NCBI GenBank assembly: GCA_036768485.1
Contig: JAVLUZ010000142.1
Coordinates: forward strand, 5,968,006-6,032,005
Reading direction: 5' to 3'
DNA: 64,000 bases
From: Mermis nigrescens
Taxonomy: Eukaryota; Nematoda; Enoplea; Mermithida; Mermithidae
Made by a program: the position numbers and the translations under genes. The notes under the pieces were generated by a model. The model was not told where the DNA came from, searched no databases, and saw nothing but the letters and a program-made list of their open reading frames with translations. Positions 10,915 through 22,635 of the stretch are shown one piece after another; within the stretch, counting starts at the first letter, position 1; every line of letters starts with the position of its first letter.

Positions 10915-11355
10915 CAGGGGCGGATTTAGGGGTGGGGGGCGGGGGCGGCTGCCCCCCCCGTTGGCCTAAAATAGTGCGCAAAATTAAGGATTTTTGAGCG
11001 ATTTTTGGGTTGAAACCAGACGTGGGCAGCAAGAAAATTCTGGGGTGTTGCAAGATTTTTTAAAGGTTAAAAAATGGCCTTAAAAATGGTGGTATGGCGA
11101 TAAAAACACCATTTTTCGACGTTTCTCATCAAGCACTATCCATTGGCATCAAAAAAATGCGAAAAAACGAAAAAAAAATTTCAAAAATTGAATTCTGGGG
11201 GGGGGTATTCAGATTTCTGGGAGGTGCATACCCCCCGAACCCCCCACGCCCAGGTGTGGTTGAAACAGCTGATTTTTCCGCCTAAGTCAGGGTTCCGCCC
11301 CCCCCCCCATAGGGGTACCTTCCCCCCCCTTAGGAAAATCCTGGATCCGCCACTG
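10915..11355. mobile_element. hAT-like element, family Q, copy Q3 (host of A6)
   Basis: Left end CAGGGGCGGATTTAGG and right end reading, on the other strand, CAGTGGCGGATCCAGGATTT. It is a short element of about 190 bp after removing the nested copy A6 and its duplication. G- and C-rich subterminal blocks. The outer target duplication is unclear. Confidence 0.7.
11017..11258 (+). mobile_element. hAT-like MITE, family A, copy A6 (nested in Q3)
   Basis: 242 bp full-length copy, CAGACGTGGGCAGC to CCCAGGTGTG, with a perfect duplication GTTGAAAC at 11009-11016 and 11259-11266. Confidence 0.92.
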
Positions 11356-11363
11356 ATCAATTA

Positions 11364-12111
11364 TCAATAGTTAAATGCCGTTCAACCCAAACTACATAAG
11401 CTGCGTTATACTGAGCGCGCAAACCTTTGACAAGCCTAGTCTCCATCATGGAGGAATTAAGAAAGCAGGTTTGAGATTATGGCTCGAATTCTTTAAAATT
11501 CGACTAAAATTTAATTGAAAATAATTCGTGAAGCTGTAAAATCTTTTAGAACTCCTGAAAGCTAATAGTAATTAATCTGGTTATGATATCATGCTGAGAT
11601 AACTGCAGGCACGTACTCGGGGGAATGGGGGAGGGTTTGGTAAAACCCCCAAAAATTCAGAAAAATAGGACTTTTTAAACGTTATTTTGTGCTATTTTTG
11701 GCCTATTTGGGCTTAGTCCCCCCAAAACTCGGTGTTGGTCCCCCCAAAAGAGGACGACCGGCTAGGTGCCCTGGATAAATGGTCGAAATAAATGTAATGT
11801 TTAGTTAGCAGACGTCGAGAATATGATCTAATCTATCGGTCGCTTGCGCTAAGCTTTCTTTCAATTTTGTTTTCTGCATTTTTTAGATGAATTAATCTCA
11901 ATCGGCAACAAAGCGCAGACAAGTATTCTCTAAAAAACTAAATGGAATAATAATTAAGGCCCGGGCTGACCTCTAAAAACCGGGCCCGTACGCCGAAAGA
12001 CCGGCCGGGCCTTGGTACCCGATCGATCCTGGTTTGGGGAGACATCCAACTTTGGGTGGGGATGCCCCTAAACTTCTATGTTACATGTACATATGAACCT
12101 GTTTTGCATCT
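11364..12111. other. Stretch with repeat fragments only
   Basis: 11600-11770 contains C-run/G-run text resembling Q- or C-family interiors. 11958-12030 is a second CCGGGCCCG block. No gene seen. Confidence 0.4.
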
Positions 12112-12119
12112 ATCTCGTC

Positions 12120-12376
12120 CATAGGTGGGCGGCACCAAAGTTTGGGGGGTGCAAGATTTGTTCAAAGATCAAAAAATGGCCTTAAAAGTGGTGGTATGGC
12201 GAAAAAAACCATTTTTAAACGTTTCTCATCGAGCACTATCCATTGGCATCAAAAAATTGTGGAAAAAACGAGAAAACATTTCAAAAATTGAAATCTGGGG
12301 GTATTTTGATTTCTGGGGGGTATTTTGGTTTCTCGGGGGATGCATACCCCAACCAAAACCCCCACGCCCAGGTATG
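12120..12376 (+). mobile_element. hAT-like MITE, family A, copy A7
   Basis: 257 bp full-length copy, CATAGGTGGGCGGC to CCCAGGTATG, with a perfect duplication ATCTCGTC at 12112-12119 and 12377-12384. Confidence 0.92.
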
Positions 12377-12384
12377 ATCTCGTC

Positions 12385-13029
12385 CGTTTTTAACGTTTTG
12401 TTTGCAGGAAATAGGTTAGAACTCTGTGACAACCTAGCACTATTTTCAGTTCATTGAAAACAAAATTAGCATGATACTAAATTTGAATTATACTTAAAAT
12501 TAAATTTAAATTCATAAGCGCAATGACGGCTATCGTCTGTAGCATACGACACCGACGGTGTTATTTCCGATAATTTTTTCAGCTTTATGAGTATAGTATA
12601 TTTGTATCTTTTATTTAAAGAATCGTAAAATTTCGGCGCTTCGCGCCAAACTATTTGATAAGCTTTAATTTCCAAGAAGTCTCAATTGTTTAATTTGATT
12701 CCATCAGCTCAATTTGCATCGCCTTTCGTAAGGAAAAGAATATTAGACGTTTTTCGTTGCTTCTGTAGTATATTATTATTATTATTAGGCTAGGAATCGA
12801 GTACAATACCGACGAAGAGAGCTCTAATTCTGAAACGGAAGAAAAGACGTGATACTTGTGCGCTTTCCTATTTTTTGTGATAATTTTGCTGTAGTAAAAT
12901 TTGCAATCATCAGTGTAGGTTGTTTACTTTATAAATATCGTACGTACGAGTATATATGTATTGAACAGCGCTTAAAAGATGCAGATAGATTTTTGGAGCT
13001 AAAATAAACTCAAAACTTGGTATAAGCAT
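12385..13029. other. Stretch with nothing recognised
   Basis: No exon or RNA seen. One CGGCGCTTCGCGCC palindrome near 12633 and a short ATT microsatellite near 12772-12787. Confidence 0.4.
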
Positions 13030-14532
13030 TTAAGACACGATTTCCGAGAGGGTCGACCAAAGTCATGATAAGTTGAAAAAAAAAGTTTCCCTGAAAATTT
13101 GATATATGGGTCAGTTTTTCAAGCTAAGAATCATGGTGACATTCATTTTTCATAAAAACGAATATTCATTGAGCTACAGTAAGCCAAAGTTTGAAAATTT
13201 GGTTACTTTTACGAAATTTTTGTACTTTTGCATAAACTCAGTTTTCTACCGTTACACTAATGACAGAGCAGTAAAATTTGGTGTGATCATAGGGCCATAT
13301 GTGCTTCATAAGGAAAATTTAAAATTAGACTTTTTTCGCATTTTATGCGCTTTGCACAAAAGTGTAAAGTCAAATTTTTCGGCTATTTTTTAAGATTTTT
13401 TTAATATTAATCGTGCCCAGTCAGTCAATCTTTGAGAAGCACTAAAAATATTTACTGAGCATACGTGCGCACATATCCCCAACATATGTGTAAAGTTTAA
13501 TAAAAATTGTGATACCCTTTCTATACGAAGTTGAACATCAAGTGAACAGTTTTTCCCCATATTTTCGAAAAATTCATTTTAATGTTAATTTTGTCTGCGT
13601 ATCATTTGATACCGAGCAGCAATTTTTTGATGTGAATATAGAGTCATACATGATCCTTCATAAATTCATAGATTTATAATTTTTACGCGCTTGTTACATT
13701 TTACACAAATGTGTAAAATCAGATTTTTGGTTAATTTTTAAATTTTTTGTAACATAAATTCAGCCCATACAGTCAATTTTTAAGAGTCACTAAAAATATT
13801 TATACCGATTACATCTACACATGCCCCCAACCTACGTATAAAGTTTAATAAAAATTGCAATACCCTTTCTGTGAAAAGTTGAACATCAACTGAACAGTTT
13901 TACGCAATCTATCTCAAAAAACTCATTTTGTTGTCAATTTGTTTGCCCAACATTTGAAACTGAGCAGCAATTTTTATTGCAAATATAGAGTCATAAACAA
14001 TCAGTCAGAAATTCATTGAATTTTTTTAGTTTTTTTGACATTAATCCTGCCCATGCAGTTTAATGTTCAAATATTTCTGCTCGTTCATTATAAAATACAA
14101 TGAAAGATATAGAATTAAGAATTTTATGCATTAGTTGCACTTTACCAAAGTGTGAAGAAAAATTTTATCCCAGCCTTTTCATTTGATTCAAACAGCAATA
14201 CCACTTTTTGTATGAAAACTGAATTATTTTTGAGCATCCTCTACAGCTTTACCAAACGTTAAATTCTGTCTGCATATGCAATGCATCAAATCTTAGTGAT
14301 GCACAAATTTTCAGCCATCTAAATATAAAGAATTCTATTTTACCACTTGTATAGTTAAAACTTGATAGGATATTCGACCAATAAAGCGTAGGAATATTAA
14401 AGTACACGTCATCATTTTTGCAATACAGTCCAGCCATCAGAAAAAACATTTTAGAATTTTATTTGATGTAGACATAATTTTTCAGAGAATGTCTAAGTCC
14501 GTTTTTTATGGAAGCTTTATTTTCTCTCCTGT
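13030..14532 (+). repeat. Giant inverted repeat, left arm
   Basis: About 1.5 kb that recurs in reverse complement at 14556-16128. Matching landmarks include TTAAGACACGATTTCC (outer edge), the block around 13080-13280 against 15880-16080, GAGAAGCACTAAAAATATTT (13434 against about 15720), and GGAAGCTTTATTTTCTCTCC at the inner edge. The arm contains internal degenerate repeats about 350-400 bp long, each carrying a CACAA-n-GTGTAAA-type motif near 13360, 13480, 13690 and 13835. Confidence 0.9.
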
Positions 14533-14555
14533 TTGATCTAGCATAAGTTTCAGAC
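14533..14555. repeat. Spacer of the giant inverted repeat
   Basis: A loop of some 23 bases between CTCTCCTGT and its complement ACAGGAGAG. A gap this short makes the locus a near-palindrome of 3.1 kb. Confidence 0.85.
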
Positions 14556-16128
14556 ACAGGAGAGAAAATAAAGCTTCCATAAAAAATGTAACTAATCATT
14601 CTCTGAAAAATTATGTCTACATCAAATAAAATTCTAAAATATTTTTTCTGATGGCTGGACTGTATTGCAAAAATGATGACGTATACTTTAATATTCATAC
14701 GCTTTATTGGTCGAATATCCTATCATGTTTTAAGTATATAAGTGGTAAAATATAATTCTTTATATTTAGATGGCTGAAAATTTGTGCATCACCAAGATTC
14801 GATGCATTGCATATGCAGACAGAATTGAACCTTAGGTAAAGCTATAGAGGATGCTCAAAAATAATTCAGTTTTCATACAAAAAGCGGTATTGCTGTTTGA
14901 ATCAAATGCAAGGCTGGGATAAAATTAAATTTTCTTTACACTTTGGTAAAGTGCAACTAATGCATAAAATTCTTAATTCTATATCTTTCATTGTATGTTA
15001 TAATGAACGAGCAAAAATATTTGAACATTAAACTGCATGGGCAGGATTAATGTCAAAAAGACTAAAAAATTCACTAAAAATTTGACTTTGCATATTTGTG
15101 TAAAGTGCAACAAATGTAAAAAAATAAAAATTCAATGAATTTCTGACAGATTGTTTATGACTCTATATTTGCACCAAGAATTGCTGCTCAGTTTCAAATG
15201 TTGGGCAAACAAATTGACAACAAAATGAGTTTTTTGAGATAGATTGCGTAAAACTGTTCAGTTGATGTTCAACTTTTCACAGAAAGGGTATTGCAATTTT
15301 TATTAAACTTTACACGCAGGTTGGGGGTATGTGTAGATGTAATCGGTTTAAATATTTTTAGTGCCTCTTAAAAATTGTCTGTATGGGCTGAATTTATGTT
15401 ACAAAAAATTTAAAAATTAACCAAAAATCCGATTTTACACATTTGTGTAAAGTGCAACAAACGCGTAAAATCTATAATTCTATGAATTTATGAAAGATCA
15501 TGTATGACTCTATATTCGCATCAAAAATCGCTCCTCGGTATCAAATGATACGCAAACAAAATTAACATTAAAATGAATTTTTCGGAAATATGGGGAAAAA
15601 CTGTTCACTTGATGTTCAACTTCGTATAGAAAGGGTATCAGAATTTTTATTAAACTTTACACATATGTTGGGGATATGTGTGCACGTATGCACAGTAAAT
15701 ATTTTTAGTGCTTCTCAAAGATTGACTGACTGGGCACGATTAATGTTAAAAAAATGTTTAAAAATAGCCGAAAAATTTGACTTTACACTTCTGTGTAAAG
15801 CGCATTAAATGCGAAAAAAATTCTAATTTAAAATTCTTCTTATTAAGCACATATGGCCCTATGATCACTTCAAAGTTTACTGCTCTGTCATTAGTGTAAC
15901 GGTAGAAAACTGAGTTTATACAAAAGTACAAAAATTTCGTAAAAATGACCAAATTTTCAAACTTTGGATTACTGTAGCTCGATAAGTATTAGTTTTTATG
16001 AAAAATGAATGTCGCCATGATTCTTAGCTTGAAAAACTGACCCATATATCAAATTTTCAGGAAACTTTTTTCAACTTATCATGACTTGTGTACACGGAGG
16101 TCGATTTTATAGGAAATCGTGTCTTAAA
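14556..16128 (-). repeat. Giant inverted repeat, right arm
   Basis: Reverse complement of the left arm, with scattered substitutions and small indels (the arm is about 70 bp longer). Similarity extends out to AGGAAATCGTGTCTTAAATA, just past which the flanks diverge. No terminal target duplication or transposase found, and no convincing ORF is shared by the arms. Confidence 0.9.
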
Positions 16129-17151
16129 TAGCGTAAAATCTACCATAATTGGCGGTTTTTGATGCTTCTAAATTGTGTTTTTGCAAACGTGTTTATTTTA
16201 TTCTTGCGCCTGTCTTAATTTCCTCGAAAATCTTAGCCAAAGCGAATGCAGCAACTTTTACATGTCGGCTTGTAACTTACGCAATAGGCACCACACATGG
16301 GGGATCTAGACTGGCCGTGCAGGGATTTAGAACTACATGGATGCATGGAATCGCCGATCTAGGAGAGCGATCATACATTGAGCGTTTTTAGGCCATAATG
16401 ACTTCAGAAAACTAAAACCGCTAAAATAGCATCAAAATTAAGTTATTACACAGTTTCTTATCAATTTAAAGCACTTTTGAGGAAAATTTTTGATTTTCAT
16501 CTTTTTTGGCCGTAAGTAGATCCTTTCGGTATTTTAACCATTGTTGAGTTTTTGCCATTATTTTGCATGCTCTGTATGTCAGTGTAGGTTTATCCTTGCC
16601 TTTTTTGTCTTCTAAAGTTTACCCAATTGAAGTAGGAAAACATATTCTACTGAATTTTGGAATAGTTCCTCGGACAGCCCGTGTGTAGAGTTTTTATTGC
16701 ATCTAAATTATACCGTATATTTCTTCCTCTGGCCCTACAAAAGTGATATCCTCAAGAAATTTGACTTCACCAAAGTGAGTTAGTGATTTTTTTAGGTTTT
16801 TTGTTATGTTTGTTCTAGTTTTCTCAGAATTTTTGGAATTTTGCACACAAAAACACTGAAGCAATTTGCTCAGCATACAATGAAGTTGCTCATGTGTCAC
16901 CAATTACCTTACACACATAAGTGTCTCTACATCATTTTTCCCCTACATTTTTTCATGAGAATACAATATTCAACGTTTTTGGCTGTAGTTTTGCTCTGAA
17001 TCAGCCAAAATATAAAATTACTAAATAAGTAATAATTTTTTATTTATTTGCATTCCTGTTCAGGTAATTTAACAATTATATACATATTTTTTATACATTC
17101 ACATTAGGAATATGTTAAGCAATTTGATCCAAAACAATGCATATGCAGTCA
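16129..17151. other. Stretch with nothing recognised
   Basis: AT-rich sequence. A possible C-family remnant (ATCTAGACTGGCC...GCATGGAATCGCC) near 16300-16370. No exon recognised. Confidence 0.35.
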
Positions 17152-17159
17152 ATTGTGAC

Positions 17160-17425
17160 CACAAGTAGGCATCAAGAAAATTCTGGGAGGGGATGCAAGA
17201 TTTTTCAAAGATCAAAAAATGGCCCTAAAAATAGTGGTGTGGCGAAAAAACACCATTTTCCGACATTTATCATCGAGCACTATCCATTGGCATCAAAAAA
17301 TTGCGAAAAACAACGAAAAAAATTTTAAAAACTGAATTCTGGGGTATCTTGATTTCTGGGGGGTATTTTGGTTCTTCGGGGGGGGGGGCTGGGTGCATAC
17401 CCCCAAACCCCCTCGCTCAGGTGTG
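17160..17425 (+). mobile_element. hAT-like MITE, family A, copy A8
   Basis: 266 bp copy from CACAAGTAGGCATC to CTCAGGTGTG. Flanks are ATTGTGAC (17152-17159) and GTTGTGAC (17426-17433), a 7/8 match. Confidence 0.88.
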
Positions 17426-17549
17426 GTTGTGACACGATAATACCTAGAAGCTTAATTCAAGGTATCGAAAATTCCAAATTTTGCCCTACTTGATCATAAA
17501 ATCACGATTTCACCCTTCCTGGTGCACCTGCCCTCATGCATCTATTAAA

Positions 17550-18350
17550 AGCAAAGAAAAATGCTCCGATGGAACAAAAAAGGGGAATTTACTTGGGATT
17601 GTGAATTATCGAGGATGTAAAAGGAGGGGACTAGGAAAAATCTCCCTTTGTTATATGCCAAAAATCGCAAAATATGTTAAAAATCAGACTTTCTCTAAAC
17701 AATGCAAAAAATCGAAGTATATTCTGCGGTCTCTGAAAAAACGTATTATTTTAAAATAATTTTCTCTGATTGACATAATATCTTAAAAGCATATTACGTA
17801 ATGCAACTTTTTGCAGACTTTATTCAACTTTGAGTTGCTTAATAATGTGACTGAAAGTGAAATGCTGCTAACAAATCATAATTAAGTTGTTCGTATTTCA
17901 TTATTACTAAGCATGTCACTTAGCAGATACAGCCATTCTAAGTGTCAAAGTGCAAGCAATATTCAAATTACAAAAAAATTGATTGAAAAAAGCAGCGAAT
18001 TAGCAATGCAGTAGCTAAGCGAATTGAATGAAATAGTACATATCTATGCATTCAAGACAATCGATGATATTGTTGGTTCCACGGAAGCTGACGTGCAACG
18101 GACCTTATGTAGATACTCTTTTACACATGTCCACAACAATTGTTTACTAAACTTTTACATTTTTCAAAGGCCGCAGAATATACTACGATTTTTTGTATTG
18201 TTTAGAGAAAGTCTGATTTTTAACATATTTTGCGATTTTTGGCATATAACATAGGGAGATTTTTCCTAGTCCCCTCCTTTTACATCCTCGATAATTCACA
18301 ATCCCAAGTATATTCCCCTTTTTTGTTCCATCGGAGCATTTTTCTTTGCT
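17550..18350. mobile_element. Long-TIR element, family G, copy G1
   Basis: About 200 bp terminal inverted repeats. The left one (17550-17745) runs from AGCAAAGAAAAATGCTCCGA through GGATGTAAAAGGAGGGGACT to AAATCGAAGTATATTCTGCG. The right one (about 18158-18350) is its reverse complement. The middle (about 410 bp) is non-coding. No clear target duplication. Confidence 0.85.
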
Positions 18351-20900
18351 AGTACCCTACTTTTAATTAGCAAGATTTGGAAATACAATACTAGATTTCA
18401 TTTACTGTGCGGTTCTTCTAATAATTGAATGGTTTAAACTTAACAAAGCTACTAGTTGTAGAAGAAACAAACATTCTGATTAGTAATTCTTATGTTACGT
18501 AGAACATCCTGTAAAGAAATATGCTTCCAAAACTTTCTAGAGCTAAATTTAATTTACATTTTAAACTTTACACAAGAGTGTAAAGAATTTTAGTGGGATT
18601 AATAATTTCGATATTGCTCTGATATAACGATCAGCATTTATTAAGAAATGAAACCTCTATAATGTTCTAAGAACAAATTAACATTAGGTGTTAATCACTT
18701 TACATTACTCTTCATGCGCCCCTAGCAGACGTATCACACCTGTTTCCATATATATTTTACGACTTTAGGGAAAAAATAAGTTACCGTGAGGCTCTAGAAT
18801 GAAGCTTATTATATAGTATAAACTTTACACTAGCAACGAGTGTAAAGAAGATTTTTGTCGGATTTGTAAATTCGATATTACTCGGATATTACGATCAACA
18901 TTCATAAAAAAATTACGTCTCCATAACGGTTTAATGACAAATAGACACAGATGTAAATCACATTACATCACTGTTGAGTGTAAACAAACACGCCCACCTG
19001 ACGTCCCTTATTTGATTCCATGTAAATTTTCAGATTTCAGCAAAAAATTTAGGTTTTTGCAAAGCTCTAGAACGAAGATAAACCACTTTACATCACTGTT
19101 GAGTGTAAACAAACGCGCCCAGCTGACGTCCCTTATTTGATTCCATGTAAATTTTAAGATTTTGGCAAAAAATGCAGGTTTTCGCAAAGCTCTAGAACGA
19201 AGATTAATTAGCAGTGTAAACTTTACACAACCGCCTAGTGTAAAGAGGACTTTATTCCGATTTGTAAATCTGATATTACTCGGATTTTATTATCAACATT
19301 TATGAAAAAATTGCATGTCTACAATGGTCTGAGGACAAATAAACAATGAGTGTAAACTACTTTACGTCACTGTTGGATGTAAACAAACGCGCCTACGTGA
19401 CGTCTCACATTTGATTCTTTGAAAATTTCTAGACTCCAGGAAAAAATTAGGTTTCTGGAATGCTCAAAAACGAAGATAAATACATTTTTAGTGTAAACTT
19501 CATGTAAACACCTAGTGTAAAGAAGATTTTGGTCAGATACGTAATTTTGATATTGTTCCGATATTACGATTAATATTTATGAAAAAAATTAAGTCTCTAT
19601 AATGTTCTATGGGCAAACTAACAATAGGTGTAAACTACTTTACAACACTGTAGAGTGTAAACATACGCGCCAGACTGGCATATCAAATTTAATTCCCGGT
19701 CCATTTCTAGACTGGATAATCGTGTCCCTGACTCATAACCAGAGAAACAGGCAGAAAAAACAAGACAAAAACGCATTTTAAACACCAAATTTTTGACTTT
19801 ACACTCGCTAAATATTAATGTATAGACAATTTGCTTTGACATGCACCCGATATAAAGCACTTTATTTTTAGTCTATTGGACTTATCCCGACTTCTGAACG
19901 GAGAAAGTGGCGAACAAAAAAGCAACAAAAACGTATTTTCCATCATTTAGAACACTGTAAACTTTAAAATTCCGTACCGAACTCCTCATTGAGTTTAAAG
20001 AAATTCGGTTTGGTACAGTTTGTAGCTTTTAAATCGTAGTACATTCCTGTGTGCCAAAATTCTCTTGCAAAAATTATTTGGTATGATTTATTAATCAAAA
20101 TTCGGAAAAAACGTGTTTTTTCGTCCATTTTTTACCTCTGATTTCGAACTTTACACCTCCATAAATAACTCAATATTGCGTTTTTTTAAATGCGGTTTGC
20201 TGCGATGTGTAGCCCCTGAGAGGCACTTTATTACTGCTATATTCAATTTACCCTGACTCACAAGCGGGAAAATTTGGCAGAGAAATCTTAGTTAAAATCC
20301 GTTTTTTACACCATCAAATAGAGTGTAAACTTTAAACCCCAGGATCTAACTCACCATAGTGCATAGAAGGCTTTGCTTATATGCCGAATGTAGCCCTTGA
20401 TCCGCTCTACATTTCTGTCAGAAAACATTTTAAAAAACTCATAACCGGAGTTAGTATCGGACATAAGCAGGTTGAAAACTCGACCAAAAAGTGCTTTTTC
20501 ACCCCCAGATTTTCGCGCTCTTTACACTGCCATTCGATAACTAATGCGAATTTCAAAAAACAAAAAAAGTGCCATCTGTAGAATTCATCCCTCTATTATC
20601 CTATGCTGTTTAATTCTTCGAGTCATCAATACTCAGTTGTCCACATGCCGCATTATAAATGTCCCAAAATTTGTCCTATGTTATAACGTTACACAAAAAC
20701 TTTACACCTCCTTTACACAGTCAGTTTTGAGTTTCAAGAAAAACAAAAAAACACGGACAGCGAATTTTTTTATTATCTTTCTTTTAAAAAAAACCGCATC
20801 TTCCAGAAGTGTCCCGTTATAGCTGTAGGGGGAGTGCACAGGTGTTAGGGGTACCCAAGTATATTGTAGGTACGCGCTAACGCGCTACCTATGATATGTG
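18351..20900 (-). repeat. GTGTAAA array block, left arm of block 1
   Basis: Degenerate tandem repeats of roughly 270-390 bp. Each carries the words AAACTTTACAC...GTGTAAAGA, then TTACATCACTGTTGAGTGTA and GCTCTAGAACGAAGAT. They change gradually to a different, weakly repeated text from about 19800. The block ends at a palindromic tip GTACGCGCTAACGCGCTACC (20871-20891) followed by TATGATATG. The last 850 bp are homologous to 35560-36440. No ORF looks coding. Confidence 0.7.
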
Positions 20901-21264
20901 ATTAAGGAAACATGCTTTATCGCAACAACCAATCTCTCATGCATTGGGTGCATGAGGTTTGCCTAAATCAGCATAAAAAACGCCTCAGTAGATAAAAACT
21001 CATCTTTTTATGCACACACTCACCTACTGTACTAGTGGTCTGACATTTTTTTAGGCTAACACTTGGCAAAAGAATGCATTGCTGTGTTTTCCTTTCAAAA
21101 TTATTTCACATAGCACAAAAAAGTCTTTAAAACTTTTTGTAAGACTCAAAATCATTGAGATATGTACACAATAGAAATAGAAAGCCTTTTAGCTTATTGG
21201 ATATTGTTCCAAAGAGGCTTTTTTATAGGTGCTCATTCTTCACATAATGTACGTGCTAAGTATA
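20901..21264. other. Stretch between the palindromic tip and E1
   Basis: No gene or known repeat recognised. A short hairpin-like stretch (ATGCATTGGGTGCATGAGG) is near 20938. Confidence 0.35.
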
Positions 21265-21266
21265 TA

Positions 21267-22572
21267 CCGTCAACTGGGGTTTCTTTGCCGAGTATGGGGT
21301 AATTTTGCCAATCAAGGTTTTTTTATTGCAGACTGCTTTTATTGTCGCAAGTCATGTGTGGTGCGCTATTTTTTTGATGTTTTCGATTTATTACTATATT
21401 GTTCATCTGGCAATGAAGAAAGAATGGATTCTTCAAGTTCTTCGTGTGTCTACTCTCGTTTTTGTGAGGGCTATTATTTTTTAGCAAGTTTTTATCAACT
21501 CATAAGTGTTCAGGCCACTCGAAAACCTGAAACAGACTGTTTTTATTATTTAGGCTTATCGAAACTATAGATATTTCGTTCGTAGAAAATGTGTTTTTCC
21601 ATATTTTGTTGTACATAAAGTTTCCAGAAAAGTCGGTTGGCAATGTTCCCCGCAACCTATCATAAAATGAAAAATTGTTTCATCTTACTGTTAAACTCGA
21701 AAACTCATCAAAATAAAGGATTTTATTTATGTTTAAGCACTGACAAGAGTTTTGGATTGTGCTCTTCAGTCTCTGAATAAAAATATGGGCCATCTGTCAT
21801 CAAAACTAATATTGCCTAGGCTTAAAGTTTTTTTTTGTATTGGACTAAGATTTTGAGGCTCGTACAAAGATTTTTGGAGCGATTTTTGTACAAGATTGTA
21901 CACAAAGTATAGACAATTTTTGGCTGATTTTTCATTGTACAAAAAAATCGGAAGGTTTTCATATTACAAAAACAGTGCCTAGGCTAGATTAATTTATTTC
22001 TACCGTATCTTCCCATTTTATTGTGCATGTTCAGAAAATTGTATGATTTTATTTATAAGCTTTTGCATGATTTCATCATTGTATCATTATTTTGTGGCAA
22101 TTTTTTGCACGCTTTTGATAGCACTTGTGTTTTTGTATTGAGCTTGGGAATTATTATGGAAAAAGTTATTGCGAAAAAGTATGAGCCAAACTTAATTCAG
22201 AATTGTTCAGCTACAGCGCCAATTATTTTTCCCATTGGACATTACGAAATGTATTATGCCGGATTTAACCATCAATACCTAGTCGGATCATGATCTGAAG
22301 GTGTGATTTATTTGGTTCTCCCTGCAACAGTGTATTTTTGAATCTGTTCAGGGAGTGGCAAATTTACTCCCACTTCAAGGTCAAACTTTGCCATACCACT
22401 TTCGTCTAAATTATTCGTTGTTGTGGCCTGTCTGAGTAGAATAATTGCATGAAATACATTCAACAACTTACTCTTTATGTTTTGGCAAAATTACAGTATC
22501 CAAAAACTATTACATCATAAGTTATGCTAAGAAAAAGCCAAAAAAACGTGGCAATGTAACCCCAGTTGACGG
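21267..22572. mobile_element. TIR element E1 (host of D3)
   Basis: Ends CCGTCAACTGGGGTTTC and, on the other strand, CCGTCAACTGGGGTTAC, each next to a TA dinucleotide (21265-21266, 22573-22574). TA duplication with this TIR suggests a Tc1/mariner- or pogo-like element, but no transposase reading was recognised. Length is about 1143 bp after removing D3 and one copy of its target duplication. Confidence 0.75.
21823..21977. mobile_element. TIR element, family D, copy D3 (nested in E1)
   Basis: 155 bp. Left end TAAAGTTTTTTTTTGTATTGG and right end TACAAAAACAGTG, with internal CGTACAAAGATTTTTGGAGC like D1. Perfect duplication CCTAGGCT at 21815-21822 and 21978-21985. Confidence 0.9.
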
Positions 22573-22635
22573 TACGCGTTTTATCCTAAAAATACACACA
22601 TCTGGCTCCTATTAAATGCATCTAAACTGTAGTAA